Shown here: piece by piece, positions 13,091-24,012 of the stretch
How positions within the stretch are numbered: the first letter of the stretch is position 1
How the letters are laid out: every line of letters starts with the position of its first letter
NCBI GenBank assembly: GCA_012295275.1
Contig: CM022666.1
Span: 5,758,558 to 5,811,057 of the forward strand
DNA length: 52,500 nucleotides
Direction: 5' to 3'
Origin: Chrysomallon squamiferum
Lineage: Eukaryota; Mollusca; Gastropoda; Neomphalida; Peltospiridae
The notes under the pieces: generated by a model
The model's database searches: none
What the model saw: the letters and a program-made list of their open reading frames with translations, nothing else
Told to the model about the DNA's origin: nothing
Made by a program: the position numbers and the translations under genes

Positions 13091-13695
13091 GTAACATGTA
13101 TACGTATATCAGATATTTTCCCTGGCATTTATTTCTCTATCTTTGTCACGTTTTCTTATTGCGATTATTTTGTCACTCACTCACACTTTTTACTTCTGAT
13201 TCTTTCATTCCAATATGCACAAATATAAGCTTGCATTTTTGGGGGGTTTTGTTAGTACTTACTCTGTTCAGGCATTCATCCACTGTTTCATCTATCATTT
13301 CATTGAATTTGTTGCAGGTTTTTAAATTTTGTCCGTCATTCCTTTTCTCAGTCAGTTTCATTTATTTTATCTTGATAATTCCCTTGTATAATAACATACC
13401 CATTCTTCAACCCATCTTTCCAATCTATCCATTTATCTTTTGCACATTCGTCCATCCATCCATACATCATATAACTTGTCATCCATCCATCCATCACTAT
13501 GTACATACACTTGCTGCTAAACTGGAAGTACGACAATAGGTTTTTTCATCATTATCTGAGTAATCTTTAACCATTTGTCCATCACCTCATACGTAACTGT
13601 AAATAAAACTTGTTGATTGATTCAAATAAAAGATTTCCTTTTTACCATTTTATACATCCATTCACCATTTCAAGTGTATATTTTTGTTACTATAG

Positions 13696-13809
13696 AAACT
13701 GGAGTCATGTTACAGCTGCTTGTCAGAGGCCTACAAGAAAATACAAGAAGTGATGACGTCTGGAAAAAGACTCCTTGGTTCTTACTTCCGTGTGGCTTTC
13801 TTTGGTCAG
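13696..13809 (+). CDS. DOCK9: DOCK exon e: lobe B start
   Basis: Acceptor TTACTATAG ends at 13695; donor CAG|GTAAAA. Thirty-eight codons in phase 0 encode [20 protein letters not shown] and end [16 protein letters not shown]. The [13 protein letters not shown] segment is one of the most conserved stretches of DHR-2. Vertebrate DOCK9 carries an alternatively used insert right after this point; here exon f follows directly. Confidence 0.95.
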
Positions 13810-14410
13810 GTAAAATAACAAGATATATTCTCTATTTGTGATTGAATGTTCTGGCTGTTTGGCTTGTTTTAGTAGAGTTTTTAATCATTTGAAACAGAGC
13901 AGAAAAGATGTTTCATTTGGTAGAAGGAATGGGATGGGCTCAGTTTGTAGTGAAAGTTTTACAGTTGCCGAGGTTTTTTTTTTTTTTTTGTTTGTAGTTG
14001 TTGATGTTGTTGTTATTGTGGCAGTTGTTATTATTATTATACATTTTTGGGGTTATGTGTGATTTTATCTTCAGTTTCTTTTTTGGTATTTTGAAAGCAA
14101 AATTAGTTAATTGGTTTACTGCTGTTGTTAATTTATTTATTTATTTATTTACTAATATTATTATTATTATTATTATTATTTTGCTTTGTTATTCTTATTG
14201 TAAATAATTATATATTAATTTTTTCTTTATTGTTGTTTATTTTGTTATACCTATTATTATAAGAATAATTATTATTATAATTTGTATTTATTTTATTTAT
14301 TTATTTATTTATTTATTTTTGCTTTTATTGTTATTCTTATTGTAATAATGATTATGATAGTATTATTTTAATTCATTAATTATACATTACTGTCATGGTC
14401 GTTCTAATTA

Positions 14411-14580
14411 TTATTATTATTATTATTATTATTATTGTCATTATCATTATCATTATTATTATCATTATTATTATTAACAAAACCACTACCTCACTATTAT
14501 TATTGTTATTATCATTACAACAATTAACATCATCAACATCATCATCATCATCAAAGCCTATAATAACTGACATGTAACAA
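14411..14580. repeat. (ATT)n/(ATC)n compound microsatellite
   Basis: Runs from ATT units into ATC/CATCAT units and ends within ten bases of the acceptor of DOCK exon f. Confidence 0.93.
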
Positions 14581-14587
14581 TTGACAG

Positions 14588-14734
14588 ACTTACTTTGAGG
14601 ATTTGGATGGACAAGAATACATCTACAAGGAGCCCAACGTGACAAACCTGACAGAAATCTGCGAGCGACTGCACACCGTGTTCACAGACAAATATGGCAA
14701 AGACACTGTCAGACTCATCAAAGACTCTGCCAAG
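14588..14734 (+). CDS. DOCK9: DOCK exon f: lobe B
   Basis: Acceptor ATTGACAG ends at 14587; 49 codons in phase 0 encode TYFEDLDGQEYIYKEP through VRLIKDSAK; donor AAG|GTTAGA, again with T at +3. The EYIYKEP motif and the following LTEI...RL pattern match the DOCK-D form of lobe B. The preceding intron is largely (ATT)n/(ATC)n microsatellite. Confidence 0.95.
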
Positions 14735-15442
14735 GTTAGAATGGGAAAAAAATAACTTCATTACCAGATTTTTTTTTTTATTTAAATGTTATAATATATT
14801 GATCCACTTTGGTGCATTAAAATGTGTTAGCAAAAAACGTCAGTGAAGATTTCAAAGTGGGAGTTGTTTGAAACGTGTGCCTGAACCTGTGTGTTTGTGT
14901 GTGTACTCACACCACACACACATACCACACACACACATACAAATACACAAATACATACACACATACATATATATTTTTGATTTTTGATTATTTTTAATTT
15001 ACATTGTTTTATCTGGTTGTACGTCAAACAGTGTCTCTTTCTATAATATATGTACACAGGAATATTTTGTAAATGTTATTAGAAAGACTGATTTCTTTTT
15101 ATTCTTTTATAACCACCTTAATTTGTACAAGACACTCCCCCAACATATGTAAAATGTACTTACATAGATTAAAATTTACATACTCATACCTGCTTTCTTT
15201 CTTTCTTTTGTTTTTTTTTGTTTTTTTCTTTGTTATATAGTTAACATTGTCAAGTCTTTGTAACATACTAGTACTAATTAGGGTCAGCTTCAAAACAAAT
15301 ATGTTTTGACTAATCTGAAGTATCTAATTTTATCCACATATAATACATCCAATGTGTATTGTTAATATTGCCAATATTTTAACGTTCCTATGGTTACAGA
15401 CACGTGCTCGTTCATTCATTCGTTCATTCATTTTGCGTTCAG

Positions 15443-15653
15443 GTTGACCCCAGTGACCTTGACCCCAAGTATGCTCACATCCAGATCACTCATGTGATAC
15501 CCTACTTTGATGACAAGGAGCTGCTGGAGAGACTGACTCACTTTGAGAGGAACAACAACATCCGGTGTTTCATGTATGAGACTCCATTCACGAAGGACGG
15601 TAAATCCCGCGGAGACATCAGTCAGCAGTGTAAAAGAAGAACAATTCTGAAAA
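15443..15653 (+). CDS. DOCK9: DOCK exon g: lobe B/C
   Basis: Acceptor GCGTTCAG ends at 15442; 70 codons plus one base encode [40 protein letters not shown] and [11 protein letters not shown]. The [13 protein letters not shown] and QCKRRTIL motifs are diagnostic for DHR-2. The donor is AAAA|GTGAGT. The last 30 or so bases of this exon together with the donor are repeated three times in the following intron (separate entry). Confidence 0.96.
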
Positions 15654-16110
15654 GTGAGTAGAATTTCCCATTCCAGACAGTGTCTCATAGTCTGATTTAT
15701 CAGAGATTAAGAGGTGTGTGTTCTTAGACTTTTGAAAAAAAAAACTTGAAGTAAGATCATTGAGTAGTGTAAAAGAAGAACAATTCTGAAAAGTGAGTAG
15801 AATTTCCCATTCCAGCTAATATCTCATAGATTGATTTGTTAGAGACTAAGGCATCTGCTCTTTGTCTTTTGGAAAACCTTATGGTGACATTAGCAGTGTT
15901 TAAAAGAAGAATTATTTTGAAAAGTGAGTAGAATTTCCCGATCCAACCAGAACAAAAAAAAATAGGTTTATCAGTGACTAAGGTATGTGTTTGCTATTCT
16001 GTTGTCAACAGATAATGAAAAACCTTACAGTAACATCATTCAGAAGTATAAAAAAAAATCTGCTTTATAAATAAAGTAAGTAGTATTTCCCAATCCAAAC
16101 CAGCACTCAA
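15620..16110 (+). repeat. Tandem copies of the DOCK exon g 3' end and its donor
   Basis: The exon g end AAAAGAAGAACAATTCTG, the AAAA|GTGAGT junction and the following AGAATTTCCCATTCCA recur in the intron. The exon-like parts end at 15653 (authentic), 15792, 15923 and 16075 (period 131-152). The first copy is perfect across the junction, the second nearly so, the third is degraded but keeps GTAAGT. No copy has a nearby strong acceptor. Confidence 0.9.
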
Positions 16111-16208
16111 AGATTGGTGTATGCAAGATTTTTTTTTTTATCTGTTATAGCATATACACAGCAGTTATTTCTAAAACGATCTAAATTTAAATTTTTTTGT
16201 TTTTTCAG

Positions 16209-16399
16209 CTGCTCAGACATTCCCTTACATCAAGAAACGGATTCTCGTCAAGGAAAGAAAAGAAGTAGTTCTGCAGCCAATCGAAGTCGCCATAGACGAG
16301 ATTCAGAAGAAAGTGCGTGACATCCGAGAACTTGTCAGTGCCTCATCTCCCGATCTGATCAAGCTCCAGTTAGCCCTGTCAGGAAGCATAGCAACACAG
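16209..16399 (+). CDS. DOCK9: DOCK exon h: lobe C, before the sensor helix
   Basis: Acceptor TTTTTTCAG ends at 16208; the first two bases complete a threonine codon with exon g, then 63 codons encode AQTFPYIKKRILVKERKEVV, LQPIEVAIDEIQKKVRDI and end LALSGSIATQ. FPYIKKRI and PIEVAIDE are conserved in all DOCK-C/D proteins. The donor CAG|GTAAAA is followed by an array of further CAG|GTAA copies (separate entry). Confidence 0.96.
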
Positions 16400-16596
16400 G
16401 TAAAACATTCACTTAATTACACAGGTAAGTCATTTTTCAGGTAAACTAATTACATAGGTAAGACATTCTACAGGTAACTTAATTACAGAGGTGAGACATT
16501 TTACAGGTAAATTAATTACACAGATAAGATATTTTACAGGTAAATTAATTACATAGGTAAGAAATTTTACAGGTAAGACATTTTACAGGTAACTTA
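16390..16596 (+). repeat. 33-bp tandem array of splice-donor-like sequences after DOCK exon h
   Basis: The authentic ACACAG|GTAAAACATT is followed by repeats of the pattern ACAG|GTAAATTAATTACATAG|GTAAGACATTTT. GT dinucleotides in donor context occur at 16425, 16441, 16458, 16474, 16491, 16507, 16540, 16557, 16573 and 16589, alternating 16 and 17 bases apart; one more (16524) has decayed to AT. Confidence 0.9.
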
Positions 16597-16747
16597 TTTT
16601 GTTAATTCAGCTGTGATTTATTTGTTTTTATTATTTTATTTTTCACAATTGTAATATAATTATTTGATAGTATATGTTACATGTATGTAACATAGTTACC
16701 TAATTTAGTTAATGAATCTATTGTAATTTATGTTCTTCGTTTGCCAG

Positions 16748-16848
16748 GTCAATGCAGGACCTCTGGCTTACGCTGAAGCTTTTCTGAATCCTCAGATTGT
16801 TGAGAATTACAAACAGCAGAAAGTGGATGCCTTGAAAAATGTGTTTAG
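16748..16848 (+). CDS. DOCK9: DOCK exon i: nucleotide-sensor region of lobe C
   Basis: Acceptor TTTGCCAG ends at 16747; donor TTTAG|GTAAGA. Thirty-three codons plus two bases encode [16 protein letters not shown] through DALKNVF. In DOCK9 the region at the start of NAGPLAYA carries the valine that senses and expels magnesium-GDP; the first residue here is valine, so the catalytic feature appears kept. This residue assignment rests on remembered family knowledge. Confidence 0.95.
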
Positions 16849-16861
16849 GTAAGACTGATGT

Positions 16862-17245
16862 TTTTCAGTAGTCTTTGATAGTCTTTAATATTCTTGATAG
16901 CTTTGATAGTTTTTGATAGCTTTGGTAGTCATTAATACTCTTTGATTGTCTTGATAATCCATAACTGTCTTTGATAGTCTTTGATTGTCTTGATAATCTT
17001 TGATAGTCTTTGATAGCCATAAATAGTCTTGATAACCTCAATAGCCTTTGGATAGTCTTTGATAGTCTTTGATTGTCTTGATAATTCATGATAGTCTTTG
17101 ATAGCAATAAATAGTCTTGATAACCTTGATAGCCTTTGGATAGTCTCTGATAGTCTTTGATTGTCTTGATAATCTTTGATAGTCTTTGATAACCATAAAG
17201 AGTCTTTAAAAACTTGATAGCCTTTGGATAGGCATTGATAGCCTG
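16862..17245. repeat. Intronic minisatellite with higher-order structure
   Basis: Units of about 12-14 bases around CTTTGATAGTCTTTGATTGT, arranged in a larger period of 88 bases (AAATAGTCTTGATAACCT at 17021 and 17109). It fills almost the whole intron between exons i and j. The minus-strand open frame across it is a by-product of the repeat. Confidence 0.9.
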
Positions 17246-17282
17246 TGAAAACAAGCAGTGATTATTTGTTTTGTGATTTCAG

Positions 17283-17421
17283 GGAGTTTGCTAATGTCTG
17301 TAAAGAAGGACTGGAGCTGAATGCTCAGCTGATTACCACAGACCAGAAAGAGTATCACGAATCACTGAAAATAGGCTTCACTGAAACCATAGAGAGACTG
17401 TCTGTTTTGTTTGGTGAAAAG
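17283..17421 (+). CDS. DOCK9: DOCK exon j: end of DHR-2
   Basis: Acceptor GATTTCAG ends at 17282; one base completes arginine, then 46 codons encode EFANVCKEGLELNAQLI, TTDQKEYHESLKIGF and RLSVLFGEK. Donor AAG|GTAAAA, followed by an A run. The L...DQ.EYH..L pattern is the usual last conserved helix of DHR-2, so the catalytic domain is complete here. It exits in phase 0, compatible with both the final exon and the candidate microexon at 19721. Confidence 0.94.
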
Positions 17422-17756
17422 GTAAAAAAAAAAAAATATATATACTCACTGTCTGGTGGATGTGGGGTGGGGTGAGGTGTTTGGAGTGTATTTTCATACT
17501 AATCTTGTTAAAGGGTTCCGTAATCAAAATGATTATATGTATATATATATTGTACTGGTTTTTGTGACTGCATTTTTGTGTGGGGGGTTTGTTGTTGTTT
17601 TTTTGTTTTTTTTGTTGCTGTTATTGTTTTTGATTTATATGTTTATTTGGGTTCATTTTTTGTAAAAATTATTTTTTTATTTATCAGTTACCACTGTTAA
17701 CACATTTTATATATTTATCACTCTTACCATGAATTACCAACATTTCATCATCTTTT

Positions 17757-17792
<36 letters not shown>

Positions 17793-18892
17793 TATATTTA
17801 TTTCACAAATATACAAGAATGGTTTTCTGTGACTCAGTATATTATTATTGCAATGTAGAAGACACTGCAGTCTTAAAACAGTTTTTATTTCAGATATTTG
17901 TTTTTAAATCCAGTTAAAACACTTCCATTAAATTTTCTCTTCTTACGACATCATTTTGACCATTTCCCATTCTACCCACTACTCCAACATTGTGTTCCAA
18001 AGTCTGTGGTATGTGCTGCCATGTTATGGAAAGTATATCTAAACAATCCCATGATCATAATTGAAAAATGTAATGGTTTCCTGTAGAGGACTTCAATACA
18101 TGATGGTATGAGAAGAAATCCATCATCATTATGTGGATAGGTTTTATTAATATGCAACAAGACTACCATATTGAGAAACAGCAAGGCATCTTTTTTATGT
18201 AGTTCTAGGTAGATAGGAAAGCACGTTCTGTGGCTTCAGATGAGCTGCTGGTCAGACTGGGAAATAGCCCATTGAATGCACTAAGAAAGGTTGATGCTGT
18301 GATCTACCATGTCCCATTGTTAAGAAATTTGTAGATGTTTAACTTTCAAAAAATATAGAAATAATATAGCTGAAAAATTACCATTCTGTTATGTGATATC
18401 AAAAAATAAATAAATAAATAAATAAATAAATTAAAATTAAAATGTTCACACTAAAAGTACTAACACTTTGAACAAATCCAGTTCAGATGAAAAATAAAAA
18501 AAAATCTTTTTTTATTTGTTGAATTTGGCAATACCACAAGTTTAGGTAAGAAACAGATTTGTCAAAACCACGGAGGGTATTTCAAAATAACATCCTAATT
18601 TAAATGAGTGAAGTTTTGAAAATTTTGTATACAGTTTTGAGAATTCCAAATCTTTTTCTTCTTCTTTATTTTCATTTTTATTTATTATTTTATTTGTTTT
18701 TGTCTTGTTTTTGTTTCATAATATTAACTCCTTGGGATTTTATATATGCGCAGTCCCATATTCAGGGTAACACATACCAAGGGTTTTGAAATACTAATAT
18801 TGCTTATCTGCAATCATGCGACAGTAAACCAGATTAATAACATGATAATGCATCTGCATTACCCACTCTCTGCAAATTAATCCAATAGGAAC

Positions 18893-19090
18893 TTCTCTGC
18901 TGCCACTAATTCTGGGCTTTAAACAAGACTAAATTTCTCCAGCTACTGATTTTAGGCTATAAATGAGACTAAATTTAATCTGCCACTAAGCCTAGCTTTA
19001 AACAAGATTAAATTTCTCCAGCTACTGATTTTAGGCTATAAAAGAAACTAAATTTCATCTGCCATTAATTCTAGGCTATAAGCAAGAAGC
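18893..19090. repeat. Degenerate 39/40-bp tandem repeat
   Basis: About five units of the type CTGCCACTAATTCTAGGCT + AAACAAGACTAAATTTCTCC, alternating so that the closest copies (CCAGCTACTGATTTTAGGCT) are 79 bases apart. Confidence 0.8.
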
Positions 19091-19720
19091 AAATTTTTTT
19101 TTTTTTTTTTTACCCATTGCTTATGCTAGGCTTTCAGTTCCTGGTTAACTACTGTAATGTTTTGTCACAGTAGAAGGGCACAGGTGATCACAAATCAGCA
19201 GTTCTTTAAGTCATTGCAGCACATGGTTTTGAAATATCCTCTGTATTTGTGACCCTTTCTCCCAAACTAGTTAGAAGTGACTTGACTAACAATAGATTAA
19301 TTAATATAATGCAGTAATACAAAATAAAAATTTTAAAAAATCACTACATTTTGGATTTGAGTATTAAGAAAAAAAAAAAAAAATTCTATCTACGTTTGCA
19401 CATCAGAAATTCTAAATTGTTAATTTATTTTAAATATCAAGAAAGAAAAAAAAAAGATTTTTGAAAGAATGCATCCATTTGAAAATTAGCCTAAAAAAAT
19501 GATGCAAAACTGTTATATAACATTCACAGCATCACAGAAAAGTCATAGAGAGATCCTCATCTTGTTTCACATAAAAAAATAAACCTCCTTTTGCCCTATC
19601 AGATAAGCTTATAATTTACTTTTTTGAAAAATTGGCCATATGACTGGTTTTATAATGACGGGTCACGTTTCTCTTTCTGTGCTTTATGTTGTTTTGACTC
19701 AGTCTGTTTATCTCTGACAG

Positions 19721-19745
19721 GACATGTCTGACTGTGTTGGGAAAG
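19721..19745 (+). CDS. DOCK9: Candidate 25-base microexon giving an alternative DOCK C-terminus
   Basis: TCTCTGACAG|GACATGTCTGACTGTGTT...GGGAAAG|GTGAGT: a pyrimidine-rich acceptor with a branch-like TTGAC upstream, 25 bases, and a consensus donor. Exon j ends in phase 0, so this would read DMSDCVGK. Because 25 is not a multiple of three, the final exon would then be read in another frame as DPANRQC and stop at 23081-23083. The tail would be 15 residues in place of 27. Seen only from splice signals; no family support. Confidence 0.35.
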
Positions 19746-20689
19746 GTGAGTGACTGAATTCTGTTTGTTTTTACTAGAAAACTTGCTTGAGCGATTTTAT
19801 ATTAGATGCCAAAAAACATACATTTTTTTTTTTTTTATTATTTTCTTTCTTTTATAAAAAAATAAAAATAAAAATGTTGTAATGCTGTTTGGGTAAAAAT
19901 GGATTGGCAGGGTATAGTACTCAAAAATGTATTCCTAAATTATTATTATATTATTATTATTATTATATTTAGATTATTTTTTACATTCTGTTTTACTATT
20001 TCAGTCAGAATTTAAATGAAATAAATCAAATGTCTGAAGTAATATCAATAAAATAAAATATAAATCTCTCTCTTTCTCTCTCTCTATATAAATATAAAAA
20101 AAAAAATTCTTATTGAAGTCTGCGTCAGATTTCTGTATTTAATTATGTATCATATGAATTTCCATATAGTATATAATTATTAGATGCAAGTCTAGTGTAT
20201 AAAAATATATATTGCATGATGTCATTAAATTATAATAAATAGATCTTTATAATAGTGCATGAACATTGTCACAGTTTGCATAAGAAAGAGATAGTGGTTG
20301 TTATGGAAACAGTTACTTTATATGGTTATACTACCTTTATAATTATTTTTTAAAATAAAATATTGTTAAACCATACAAGTGAGAGATAATTACATTTGAT
20401 TATTGAGTAAGATAGCAGCAGTGGGTTTTTTTTAATGTGAGATGGTTATACTATTTTTATTAATTGTGGATATGGTTAACTTACCGTATGACAAGTTACA
20501 TGGTTACACTGTTTTAATTAAAAACTAAGGTGCTTGCTTTTTGTTAATTATTATTTTACAAATGGAATAGATTTGTTAATGACTGCAAATCATTTCCCAG
20601 TCTTTTTATTTATTTTTATTTTTATTTTTTTAAATTAGAAAGAATGTTGCAATGTCTTTGTGTTAATAGTGAGATAATAAATATTATCT

Positions 20690-20860
20690 TGGTTAAGAAG
20701 TGAAATGGTTACACCAGATTTGTTAAGTGAGATGGTTACATTGTATTTGTTAGCAAGTGAGATAGTCATTCCATGTTTGTTAATAAGTAACATAGCTGTA
20801 TTGTTTTGTTAATAAGTGGGATGGTTACAGTATATTTGTACTAAGTCAGACAGTTAGTAC
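20690..20860. repeat. Degenerate ~30-36-bp tandem repeat
   Basis: Five units of the form TTTGTTAATAAGTGAGATGG + TTACA. Looser copies of GAGATGGTTATACT extend back to about 20280. Confidence 0.75.
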
Positions 20861-21023
20861 TTGAAAATGACGAAGAGTAAGAAAATAGTTATGAATAAAT
20901 AAATTTTAAAATATCTGTGCTATAAAGAAATTACTTTGCTTTTAAACTTTTTAAATATAGTTTACTGCATTAGACTTAAAATGTTTGCTTTTTCATTTTT
21001 AAAAATCTTATGGTTTTGAGGAA

Positions 21024-21055
<32 letters not shown>

Positions 21056-21689
21056 TATTTATTTATTTTTACAATTTTGTTTTAAATTTTATTTATTTAT
21101 TTATTTATTTTAAATTTTATTTATTTATTTATTTATTTATTTATTTTTTTTGATATTAGTATTTATTTTCTTTCTTTTTTAAAATTTTGATAACCCATAA
21201 ATAATTGAAACCACTGAATATATGTATATATTTTTTTATCTAATTTTAATAGCATTATGCCTTGGTCTAAGAATTTAATAGAAAAAACTGTATGATGTAG
21301 GCATAATTTTACTTATACACAGATGCAATGCTGATTTTCTGGCAACCTTTATTGCAAAGACTTGAAAGATAAAAATATCTTTTATCTCTGTAGAACAGGA
21401 ATAGTAACATCACAATGCTGTTATAGTTTATAAGTATGAACTTACAGCTGTAGTTTTTCTGATAACATTAGAAGAAATTTCAGTAAATGGCCATGTCCAA
21501 TAGTTTTTTAATTAGGTTTTGGATTGTTTAGTGTTATTCCTTGTTGTTAATGAAAACTGGATGGCTAAAAACAAATAAAAAAACAACTTGGAAGTTTTCA
21601 AAATAGATTTTTGTTCATATTACTGAAGATAAATGTGTATTACTGTATATACAAAGATTTACCAGAGTCTGTAAAGATCACCTGCATAG

Positions 21690-21925
21690 AATACCTTACA
21701 TGGAATTCCGTAGCAGGAAATGCATTGGAGGGAATATATTATAGGGAATTTACTTGCAGGGAATACATTACAAGGAATTTAAACACATGAAACAGATTGT
21801 AGGGAAGTCGGTTCCGAGGACTACATTACAGAAAATTCTGTTGGAGGGAATATACTGTAGAGAACTTAATTATTGAGTGTACATTACAGGGAATATGTTA
21901 CAGAGAAATAAACTGAAGGGAAAAT
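21690..21925. repeat. Degenerate GGGAATACATTACAGGGAAT-type repeat
   Basis: Loose units of about 20-40 bases built on GGGAATA-CATTACA. A further outlying copy lies at 22913-22968 (GGGAATTCAGCTGGACGGAA). Confidence 0.65.
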
Positions 21926-22587
21926 ATTCTTAGCACAAGCACTGGAATTATCCATTATCAGAAATGGCACAAAATAATAAACAAATTTCAATAGATGATT
22001 GATAATTCCATGAAAGAGGTATCAGGTGATCAATTTCCAGAAAATCAGTATGGTACCTGTGTTGTATTATTATTATTATTATTATTATTATTAAATCTAA
22101 GCATGTTCAGGTACAGAGGTAGTATTGGTGGTGTCAGGGAGCACTAGTAAGCACGGGATAAACTGTTAATTAATATAACTTGTAGTATATTAAATATTTT
22201 GCATGCTGGAGCTTATAAATGTGGGTTGGTATAGAGGTTTTCATTTTATTACTCTGTAACAAATTTATATTGTTATCATCATGAATGTGAGTGATCATTT
22301 ATTTATTTGTTTATTTATTTATTGATTATTATTTTTGTTGTTGTTGTCATTATTATTATTATAATCATTATAGTTGTTATTGTTATTTATTTGTTAATAT
22401 TGTTATTATTATTACTTAGTTTAAAGCTAGGTTTATTTAACTTTCTAAGTTTTGTGTTTCTAGTACATAGTCAGTTTAATATTATTCATTGGAAATATTT
22501 ATTTATTTTTGCAAAAATAACAAAATAGTGTTTTATATGTGTTGTCTATGAAGGTAATTTTATTTATTTATTTACTTATTTATTTAC

Positions 22588-22622
<35 letters not shown>

Positions 22623-22661
22623 TTTTATTATTATTAGCTTAAAGTACATTTATATAAACAG

Positions 22662-22663
<2 letters not shown>

Positions 22664-22728
<65 letters not shown>
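22664..22728. repeat. (CT)n microsatellite
   Basis: About 32 perfect CT units in the last DOCK intron; a shorter imperfect one follows at 22831-22870. Confidence 0.97.
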
Positions 22729-22731
<3 letters not shown>

Positions 22732-23060
22732 CACATACACTGTGAAGTCAAAAACATACATGCATAAACAGATACTATAAAGGGAAAAAGGGAGAAAATG
22801 TTAAATATAATTACTTTTATTTAATAATTCTCTCTTTCTCTCTCTCTCTCTCTCGTTCTCTCTTTCTCTCTGTATGTATGTATGTATCTATTTATGTATA
22901 CATATGCATTACTGGGAATTCAGCTGGACGGAATATATCATAAGGAATTTATTTTCATGGAATATATTAATTTCTATTCATCCTCTTTATCAACTACAAA
23001 GTAATTTCATTCCTGTGATAATTTTTTTTCTTTATTAATTATTCATTTTTTCTATTGCAG

Positions 23061-23144
23061 ATCCTGCCAACAGACAATGTTAACAACTTCAGAAATTCAT
23101 ATATGTTGACAGCCCCTCCATCCCTAGGATCCAGTAGTGCTTGA
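23061..23144 (+). CDS. DOCK9: DOCK terminal coding exon
   Basis: Acceptor TTCTATTGCAG ends at 23060. Twenty-seven codons encode ILPTDNVNNFRNSYMLTA through SLGSSSA, then TGA. DOCK tails after DHR-2 are short and poorly conserved; the I-L start after a GEK-like end resembles the family. There is no obvious C-terminal PDZ ligand. Placed in phase 0 directly after exon j. Confidence 0.85.
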   Translation: MLPTDNVNNFRNSYMLTAPPSLGSSSA

Positions 23145-24012
23145 AACAAATACCACAAACCATAACTGGTTTTAGTTTTGTCTTGTGTTGCTCTGTGACT
23201 GTCACAACTTAAAGATGACCAAGTGCTCATATGTTCTAACAAACCATGGAAAAAAAGGAAAAAAAACCACAAAAACAAACCCAAACATCCAAGTTTGGAA
23301 TAACTGTTAAACAGGGGATTTTGTTTTATTATTTTATTATTTAAACTTTCTTTTTGTAGTAGAAAGATAAGATGTACTGGAAAAGCAGTACTGCCAAAAG
23401 TTAAGAATATAGGAAAATACTGGTAGTATGCCAAAAATGAGAAGTTTATTGTGAAGAAAAATTGGCACATCTCCCAAATTTTGGTATAGGGAAAAATTGT
23501 TATGAATAGAGGAAGAAGAAATGTACTGGGGAAAAAGAAAAAAACAATTCAGAAACAAACATTTAGATAGAAACTGGGTTTAAAAAAAAAAAAAAAATGA
23601 TAATGTAATACTGGAGAGAGAGAGAGAAAAAAATTTAGCAATGAATAAACATGGTGCAATAAACAGGAAAAAAATATACTGGAAAATGTTAAAATACTGT
23701 GCCAAAAAATTGGCAGTAGTGGAAAAAAAATATAGCTTTGGGAAAAGGGTAGTATTGGATAATTTGGAAGAAAATATTGGTAATTGTGGAAAAGAAACCT
23801 TTGGTACAGAAAAACACATTAGAAAAATGAGAAAAAGAATAGAGGACATCAAAAAATCATTTATTGATATAAAAAAAAAACGAGATTGCCAGTGTGAGGA
23901 AACGTTTGTTGGAAACGGAAAAGCAGTTCAAGCTACTGAAGAAGCAAGCAGTCTAGAGGAATGGGAAAAAAAAAAAAAAAAAAATGCCATAAAACAATGG
24001 CAATAAAGAATA
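23145..24012 (+). other. Probable DOCK 3' UTR
   Basis: Non-coding sequence after the stop, A-rich, with loosely repeated GGAAAAATA/TACTGG words. It includes a 121-codon open frame (23641-24006) that is Lys-rich, has no recognisable domain and is best read as chance in an A-rich tract. Extent is inferred from the first well-placed AATAAA. Confidence 0.45.
24002..24007 (+). promoter_or_regulatory. Candidate polyadenylation signal for DOCK
   Basis: AATAAA (immediately followed by another overlapping AATAAA-like word) about 860 bases after the stop, with a TG/T-rich stretch (TGATTTGTTTGCATTCTTT) about 60 bases downstream. In such AT-rich DNA AATAAA is common, so this is only the best nearby candidate. 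Confidence 0.3.

Larger units (their letters stand above)
17422..23060 (+). other. Last DOCK intron
   Basis: About 5.6 kb of AT-rich sequence with (TTTA)n at 17755-17795, the minisatellites listed separately, (ATT)n and (TTTA)n at 21030-21146, (CT)n at 22664-22728 and a candidate microexon at 19721-19745. No other coding exon is seen. Confidence 0.7.
5481..23144 (+). other. DOCK9: 3' part of a DOCK-D type guanine-nucleotide exchange factor gene (11 coding exons)
   Basis: Spliced gene span. Joining the eleven exons below gives about 497 residues in one frame ending in TGA at 23142-23144; every junction agrees in phase. The protein is the DHR-2 domain of a DOCK exchange factor, which in this family loads GTP onto Cdc42 and/or Rac. 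Segments recognised: [34 protein letters not shown] (lobe A, TPR-like, dimerisation), [36 protein letters not shown] and [12 protein letters not shown] (lobe C nucleotide-sensor helix region). The YIYKEP and NAGPLAYA forms resemble DOCK9/10/11 more than DOCK6/7/8, from memory of the families; a tree would settle it. The N-terminal half (PH and DHR-1 in this family) and the promoter lie outside the window. The symbol is a group label; molluscs may have a single DOCK-D gene. Confidence 0.9.

Noticed and set aside
13096-13539. 147-codon plus-strand open frame
   Set aside because: Lies in a DOCK intron, has no homology I recognise, and its codons reflect T/C-rich simple sequence such as CATCCATC.
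23641-24006. 121-codon plus-strand open frame after the DOCK stop
   Set aside because: Lys-rich product of an A-rich, loosely repetitive 3' UTR; no domain and no splice or start context.
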